In this document: positions 59,747 to 64,000 of the stretch, one piece after another
Numbering within the stretch: the stretch's first letter is position 1
Layout: each line of letters starts with the position of its first letter
Position numbers and translations under genes: made by a program
Notes under the pieces: generated by a model
Databases searched by the model: none
Seen by the model: the letters and a program-made list of their open reading frames with translations, nothing else
Told to the model about the DNA's origin: nothing
Source: Mesorhizobium jarvisii
GTDB taxonomy: Bacteria > Pseudomonadota > Alphaproteobacteria > Rhizobiales > Rhizobiaceae
Assembly (NCBI RefSeq): GCF_003601985.1
Contig: NZ_QZXA01000008.1
Span: 289,612-353,611, forward strand
Length of the DNA: 64,000 bases
Direction of reading: 5' to 3'

Positions 59747-62236
59747 ATGGCCGGCCTCGAACAATATCACGCCAAGCGCGATTTCAAGAAAACGTCGGAG
59801 CCGGCGGGCAAGGTCGCACGCACGAAAAAGAGCGAAGCGGGCGGAATCTTCGTTATCCACAAGCACGCTGCGACCAGGCTGCATTACGATCTTCGCCTCG
59901 AGCATGGCGGCGTGCTGTGGAGCTGGGCCGTGACGCGAGGGCCGAGCCTTGATCCGCACGAAAAGCGGCTCGCCGTCCATGTCGAGGACCACCCGATCGA
60001 CTATGCGCCGTTCGAAGGCACGATCCCGAAGGGCGAATATGGCGGCGGCTCGGTCATCGTCTGGGACGAGGGAACATGGGTACCCGAGACCGACCCGGCT
60101 CAGGCGATGAAGAAGGGCCATATCAGCTTCGAACTCAACGGCCACAAATTGCATGGGCTGTGGCATCTGGTGCGGCTGAAACCCCGCGCGGGCGAAAAGC
60201 GCGACAACTGGCTGCTGATCAAGTCGGACGACGCCGCGGCGCGGCCGGGCGAGGACATTTTGAAGGAGAAGCCGGAATCGGTGAAGTCGGGCCTGACGAT
60301 CGAAGAGGTCGGTGAAGGCAAGACCGCCAAGGGTAAGAAGCCTGAAGTCTGGCACTCCAACAAGCCGGCCGCCGGCAAGGCGAAGGCCGCAAGCCGCAAA
60401 CTCGATTTCATCGAGCCGCAACTGGCGACGCTGGAGCGGAACGCACCGCCGGGCAAGGACTGGCTGCATGAAGTCAAATTCGACGGCTATCGCATGCAGG
60501 CGCAGATCGCCGGCACGGAAGTGCGGCTCTTGACCCGCACCGGCCTCGACTGGACCGACAAGTTTGGGAGCGAGATCATCGCGGAACTGGCCGCGCTGAA
60601 ATGCAGCGACGCCATCCTCGACGGCGAGATCGTCGTGCTGGCCGACAGCGGCGTCTCGTCCTTCGCGCTGCTGCAGCAGGATCTGTCGGCGAAGCGGAAG
60701 AACCGCTTCCTCTATTACGTGTTCGACCTGATGCGTCTCGACGGCAAGGATTTGCGCGCCGAGCCGCTGGTCGAGCGCAAGCAGGCCTTGCAGGAACTGC
60801 TCGGCAAGCAGTCGGAAAATGCGGCGGTGCGTTTCTCCGACCATTTCTTTGAACCTGGCAAGATCATGCTGGAGCATGCCTGCCGCATGGGGCTGGAAGG
60901 CGTCGTCTCAAAACGCGCCGATGCGCCCTATCGCAGCGGGCGCGGCCCGACCTGGGTGAAGTCGAAATGCACGGCACGGCAGGAATTCGTCATCGGCGGC
61001 TATCTGCCGTCGGACAAGACCGGGCGCGGGCTGCGCTCGCTGCTGGTCGGCTATTACGAGGGCGGCAAACTGCAGTATGCCGGTCGTGTCGGCACCGGCT
61101 TCTCGGCCAAGGGCGCTATCGCGCTGAAGAACAAGCTCGATGCGCTGAAGGCGAAGGCTTCGCCCTTCGACAAGGCCGTGCCGAAAGGCAAGGGGCTGGT
61201 CTGGGTCAAGCCGGAATTGGTCGGCGAAGTGGAGTTTCGCAGCTGGACGTCGGACCGTATAATACGTCATGCCTCGTTCCAGGGGCTGCGCGAGGACAAG
61301 CCGGCGGAGGACGTTGTGCAGGAAAAGCCCAAGGCAGCGACAGGCAAGGCCAAGCCGGCCTCGAGCGGCGGCGGGACGATGACGACCAGCGTAAAACTCT
61401 CGCATCCCGACAAGCTGCTATGGCCCGACGAGAAGATCTCCAAGCAGGGCCTGCTCGACCATTACGCCGAGGTTTGGCCGCGCATGGAGCAGTTCGTCGT
61501 CAACCGGCCGCTCAGCCTGGTGCGGGCGCCGGACGGCATCGGCGGCCCGCGCTTCTTCCAAAAACATGCCTCGGCCGGCATGAGCGACAGAATAGCCCGG
61601 ATGAAAGACCCGACGGATGGCGAGGAAATCCTGTTCGTGCGAGATTTCGACGGGGTGGCGGCGCTCGTCCAGTACGGCGTGGTCGAAATCCACATCTGGG
61701 GCTGCACGATCGACAAGCTTGAACAGCCGGACCAGATCATCTTCGATCTCGACCCCGATGAAGGTGTCGACGTCAAAGCGGTGCGCGAGGCGGCGCTCGA
61801 TATCAGGGGCAAGCTCGACGAGCTGTCGCTGCCAAACTTCGTCAAGACATCGGGCGGCAAGGGCTATCATGTGCTGGTGCCGCTGAAACCGTCAGCGGAC
61901 TGGGAGGCGGTGAAGACCTTCGCCCATGATTTCGCCAAGGCGCTCGAACAGGGTGCCCCCGACCGCTACACGGCGACGCTGTCGAAGAAGGCGCGCACCG
62001 GGAAAATCTTCGTCGACTATCTGCGCAATGGCAGGGGCTCGACAACGGTCGCGCCGTATTCCTCGCGCGCCAAGAAGGGCGCCACCGTATCGATGCCGGT
62101 GACCTGGGCCGAGATCGAGGCCGGCCTGGCGCCGAACGCTTTCCCCATAGGCGACAAGACGACGCTGAAGCAGTTGGCGGAAGCCGATCCTTGGGTGGAT
62201 TTCTTCAAGCAGGGCAAGGTGTTGAAGCGGGGGTAG
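59747..62236 (+). CDS. ligD: ATP-dependent DNA ligase D
   Basis: Three-domain NHEJ enzyme of 829 residues in the order phosphoesterase, ligase, polymerase, the Pseudomonas-type order. PE domain about 30-170: HKHAATRLHYDLRLEHGG, HVEDHP and GTIPKGEYGGG. Ligase about 220-520: nucleotidyl lysine Lys244 in HEVKFDGYRMQAQ, ILDGEIVVL, EGVVSKRADAPY and WVKSK. Primase-polymerase about 545-829: SHPDKLLWPDEKISKQG, GPRFFQKHA and metal-binding IIFDLDPDEGVD. The PE domain trims 3' ends, the POL domain fills gaps with a preference for ribonucleotides, and the ligase seals. It is co-transcribed with ku. Confidence 0.97.
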   Translation: MAGLEQYHAKRDFKKTSEPAGKVARTKKSEAGGIFVIHKHAATRLHYDLRLEHGGVLWSWAVTRGPSLDPHEKRLAVHVEDHPIDYAPFEGTIPKGEYGGGSVIVWDEGTWVPETDPAQAMKKGHISFELNGHKLHGLWHLVRLKPRAGEKRDNWLLIKSDDAAARPGEDILKEKPESVKSGLTIEEVGEGKTAKGKKPEVWHSNKPAAGKAKAASRKLDFIEPQLATLERNAPPGKDWLHEVKFDGYRMQAQIAGTEVRLLTRTGLDWTDKFGSEIIAELAALKCSDAILDGEIVVLADSGVSSFALLQQDLSAKRKNRFLYYVFDLMRLDGKDLRAEPLVERKQALQELLGKQSENAAVRFSDHFFEPGKIMLEHACRMGLEGVVSKRADAPYRSGRGPTWVKSKCTARQEFVIGGYLPSDKTGRGLRSLLVGYYEGGKLQYAGRVGTGFSAKGAIALKNKLDALKAKASPFDKAVPKGKGLVWVKPELVGEVEFRSWTSDRIIRHASFQGLREDKPAEDVVQEKPKAATGKAKPASSGGGTMTTSVKLSHPDKLLWPDEKISKQGLLDHYAEVWPRMEQFVVNRPLSLVRAPDGIGGPRFFQKHASAGMSDRIARMKDPTDGEEILFVRDFDGVAALVQYGVVEIHIWGCTIDKLEQPDQIIFDLDPDEGVDVKAVREAALDIRGKLDELSLPNFVKTSGGKGYHVLVPLKPSADWEAVKTFAHDFAKALEQGAPDRYTATLSKKARTGKIFVDYLRNGRGSTTVAPYSSRAKKGATVSMPVTWAEIEAGLAPNAFPIGDKTTLKQLAEADPWVDFFKQGKVLKRG

Positions 62237-62246
62237 TTCTCGGCGC

Positions 62247-62921
62247 TCAGCTCAAAAACACTTTCTCGAAGGCCTGCTTGCCCGGTGGCGAGAAAATCAC
62301 CGCGCGGCTGTCCTTTTCGCGGCGCGCCCATTTTTCCAGAAGGATCTTGTCGAGGATGGCGGCGCCCAGCGTGCCGGCGAGGTGCGAGCGGCGCACGCTC
62401 CAGTCGAGGCAGGCGCGGCAGACCGGGCGGCGCGGTTTGGCGTCGACATCGATGCCGATCGCGGCAAAATGCGACGACGCGGATGGCCCAAGCCTGATCT
62501 CCCTGTCGTCGCGCAGCAATATGTCTTTCTCGACCAGACGGTCGAGCATCGCCACCGCCTGCTCGCCGGCGAGATGGTCGTAGCAGACGCGGGCGACGCG
62601 CATGGCGCCGTCGCGCGGGCCAGGCCGCACGCGCTTGGGGCCGACAGCCTCGGCGACACCGGTGATGGCCTCGATCATGCCCGCCACTTGCGGCCCGGCA
62701 AGGCCGTAATAGCGGTGCCTGCCCTGGCTGGCCAAGGTCAGCAGCCCGCCCTCCATCAGTTTCGACAGATGCGAAGAGGCGGTCGGCAGCGACACGCCGG
62801 CTTCCAGCGCCAATTCGCTCGCCGTCAGCCCCGTGCCGCCCATCAGCGCGTTCAGCATGTTGGCGCGGGCCGGGTCGCCGACCAGGCTGGCGATGCGGGC
62901 GATGTCAGGTCCTTCACGCAT
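62247..62921 (-). CDS. ArsR family transcriptional regulator
   Basis: DNA-binding protein of 224 residues, longer than a typical ArsR. The winged helix is in the first 85 residues: IARIASLVGDPARANMLNAL, LTASELALEAGVSLPTASSH, LSKLMEGGLLTLASQGRHRY. The C-terminal extension (about 95-224) has cysteines in RPVCRACLDWSVRR and may bind a metal or small molecule. ATG 62921 follows GAGGGACG. It is divergent from the NIPSNAP-ABM pair, which it may repress. Confidence 0.88.
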   Translation of the reverse strand: MREGPDIARIASLVGDPARANMLNALMGGTGLTASELALEAGVSLPTASSHLSKLMEGGLLTLASQGRHRYYGLAGPQVAGMIEAITGVAEAVGPKRVRPGPRDGAMRVARVCYDHLAGEQAVAMLDRLVEKDILLRDDREIRLGPSASSHFAAIGIDVDAKPRRPVCRACLDWSVRRSHLAGTLGAAILDKILLEKWARREKDSRAVIFSPPGKQAFEKVFLS

Positions 62922-63092
62922 AGTTCGTCCCTCATCGAAGCATTCTTGTCAGATAGCCATTATTCTCCGGCCAGATCAAGGAGACGGCGACGCAAGCGAC
63001 GATGGCTCCTTACACGAACTGCCTAGCACACCAATGCGTATGACGTTTCGACCGCGCTCGAAGCCTCGATGCAGAACCCCAAGGAGACGACC

Positions 63093-63425
63093 GTGACCAT
63101 CACCTGCTTTATCCGCTATGAGATCGACCCGTTCGGCAAGGCCGCCTTCGAGGAATACGCCCGCAACTGGGGCCAGGCCATTCCGCGCTGTGGGGCCGAT
63201 CTGATCGGCTACTATGCCCCGCATGAAGGCTCGGCGACGACGGCCTACGCCGCTTACAACATCGAGAACCTGGCGGCCTATGAAGCCTATCGCGCCCGGC
63301 TTGCCGCCGATCCCGCCGGCAAGGCAAACTATGAGTTCGCCAAGCGCGAACGATTCATCCTCAAGGAGGACCGCATGTTCCTGAAACACGTCTCCGGGCC
63401 GCACGCCAAGCTGGTGCTGCCGTGA
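63093..63425 (+). CDS. NIPSNAP family protein
   Basis: Small protein of about 110 residues with a ferredoxin-like (dimeric alpha-beta) fold: VTITCFIRYEIDPFGKAAFE, WGQAIPRCGADLIGYYAPHE, AYAAYNIENLAAYEAYRARL. Function not established in bacteria; members often pair with monooxygenase-like proteins. GTG 63093 is preferred because AAGGAG lies six bases upstream; an ATG at 63069 would add eight residues. Its stop overlaps the start of the ABM gene (GTGA). Confidence 0.8.
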   Translation: MTITCFIRYEIDPFGKAAFEEYARNWGQAIPRCGADLIGYYAPHEGSATTAYAAYNIENLAAYEAYRARLAADPAGKANYEFAKRERFILKEDRMFLKHVSGPHAKLVLP

Positions 63426-63766
63426 TCGCCGTCATCTTCGAGGTGCAGCCCGCGGAGGGCAAACGCGATGCCTATCTCGGCATCGCCGCCAATCTGCGTC
63501 CCTTGCTCGACGGCATTGACGGCTTCATCTCGATCGAACGTTTTCAGAGCCTCGCCGACCCGAACCGCATCCTGTCGCTGTCGTTCTGGCGCGACGAGGA
63601 CGCGGTGAAGGCCTGGCGCAACACCGAAGAGCACAGGCAGGCGCAGCAGGCCGGCCGCGGCGGCATCTTTGCCGGCTACCGATTGCGCATAGCGCATGTG
63701 GTCAGGGATTATGGGCTGACCGAAAGGGACGAGGCGCCGGCGGACAGCCGGGCCGTGAATGGGTAG
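63422..63766 (+). CDS. Antibiotic biosynthesis monooxygenase (ABM) domain protein
   Basis: Protein of 114 residues with the ABM ferredoxin-like fold: VIAVIFEVQPAEGKRDAYLG, LLDGIDGFISIERFQSLADP, LSLSFWRDEDAVKAWRNTEE HRQAQ near the middle and AGYRLRIAHVVRDYGL at the end. Such proteins include cofactor-free quinol oxygenases and haem-degrading enzymes; the substrate is unknown. The start is GTG 63422, coupled to the NIPSNAP stop. Confidence 0.88.
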   Translation: MIAVIFEVQPAEGKRDAYLGIAANLRPLLDGIDGFISIERFQSLADPNRILSLSFWRDEDAVKAWRNTEEHRQAQQAGRGGIFAGYRLRIAHVVRDYGLTERDEAPADSRAVNG

Positions 63767-63783
63767 TGGAGAGGCGCGTTTCT

Positions 63784-63882
63784 TCCTTCTCCCCTTGTGG
63801 GAGAAGGTGGCCTCGCGAAGCGAGGTCGGATGAGGGGTGTTCCAGGGAATTCCAACGCCTCACTCCGCTGGAACACCCCTTG
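63784..63882. repeat. Intergenic repeat, family C (copy 2)
   Basis: Begins CCTTCTCCCCTTGTGGGAGA and includes GGATGAGGGG, as in the copy at 12434-12587. It also carries a hairpin with arms AGGGGTGTTCCAG (63833-63845) and CTGGAACACCCCT (63868-63880). It lies after the ABM gene. Confidence 0.75.
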
Positions 63883-63903
63883 TATCTGCACGGAGGAGAC
63901 TTT

Positions 63904-64000
63904 GTGCGATGGAAGCGACTGAGCCTCGAACCGGACGGCCATCCGATTCGAGGCTTGGCGAAGTCGCCCGACACCCCTGCGGCTACAACCGTGGATGAGC
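63904..64000 (+). CDS. Start of an unidentified gene (cut by the right edge)
   Basis: GTG 63904 is preceded by GGAGGAGA and opens a frame to the edge of the window (starts VRWKRLSLEPDGHPIRGLAK). Only 32 codons are visible, too few to assign a family. The good ribosome site is the only support. Confidence 0.4.
   Translation, partial: MRWKRLSLEPDGHPIRGLAKSPDTPAATTVDE

Noticed and set aside
63702..63974. Minus-strand frame near the right edge with HPSSDLASRGHLLP-type sequence
   Set aside because: This is translation of the family C intergenic repeat, a frequent source of false genes in Mesorhizobium.

Overview
The window looks like chromosomal DNA of a high-GC alphaproteobacterium of the Rhizobiales, most likely Mesorhizobium or a close relative. 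The evidence is the protein sequences, the housekeeping blocks (gshB-yifB; yraN-rsmI; hemW-rdgB-rph and divergent hrcA), EcfG-type GGAAC-N16/17-CGTT promoters before a YciE-like gene and before ku-ligD, and several families of short intergenic palindromes of the kind seen in Mesorhizobium. This assignment rests on recognising families, not on a search.

Layout, left to right. 1-4.6 kb: the N-terminal part of a c-di-GMP GGDEF/EAL protein, then a minus-strand glycosyltransfer cluster (family 2 glycosyltransferase, GtrA, STT3-like membrane protein). 4.8-7.8 kb: gshB, a small AT-richer ORF, and yifB/comM. 7.8-10.2 kb: two decayed fragments of a second yifB bracketing a DUF3303 gene, a TetR regulator and a TetR-type operator-controlled membrane protein. 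10.2-16.7 kb: malate synthase G, an orphan HyuA-like protein, a cupredoxin, a double-CDGSH iron-sulfur protein, a secreted cysteine-rich protein and a DUF1127 protein. 16.9-23.7 kb: two large TolB-like/TPR regulators, a paralogue of the cysteine-rich protein, and a cysteine synthase-like plus PLP decarboxylase operon divergent from the second regulator. 23.8-27.6 kb: small membrane proteins, a small repeat protein, a UBP zinc finger and a cyclic-nucleotide-domain/thioredoxin-reductase-like protein. 27.8-33.9 kb: a predicted flavin-based transmembrane electron-transfer module (FMN-binding protein, ApbE, NqrB/RnfD-FNR fusion) convergent with a cytochrome b561-PepSY-two-component operon. 34.2 kb: tRNA-Leu(CAG) with promoter and terminator. 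34.4-50.7 kb: a housekeeping stretch (gpmA, dapB, an MsbA-like exporter, glk, mepA, SDR, queG, GST, uppP, yraN, rsmI, LMW phosphatase-like, hemW, rdgB, VOC, rph, hrcA). 50.8-58.8 kb: sorbosone-dehydrogenase-like protein, LysE exporter, cysK, GST, an ECF42 sigma factor with its DGPF partner, a RidA-like protein and a ferritin-like YciE. 58.9-64 kb: Ku and LigD (NHEJ), an ArsR regulator, NIPSNAP and ABM small proteins, and the start of a further gene at the right edge.

The most interesting systems are the flavin electron-transfer locus, the cysteine-synthase/decarboxylase operon with its own regulator, the pair of secreted six-cysteine paralogues flanking a TPR regulator, and the yifB relics that mark an old rearrangement or insertion. 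Start codons were chosen from Shine-Dalgarno sequences, overlaps with neighbours and family N-termini. Several are GTG or TTG.
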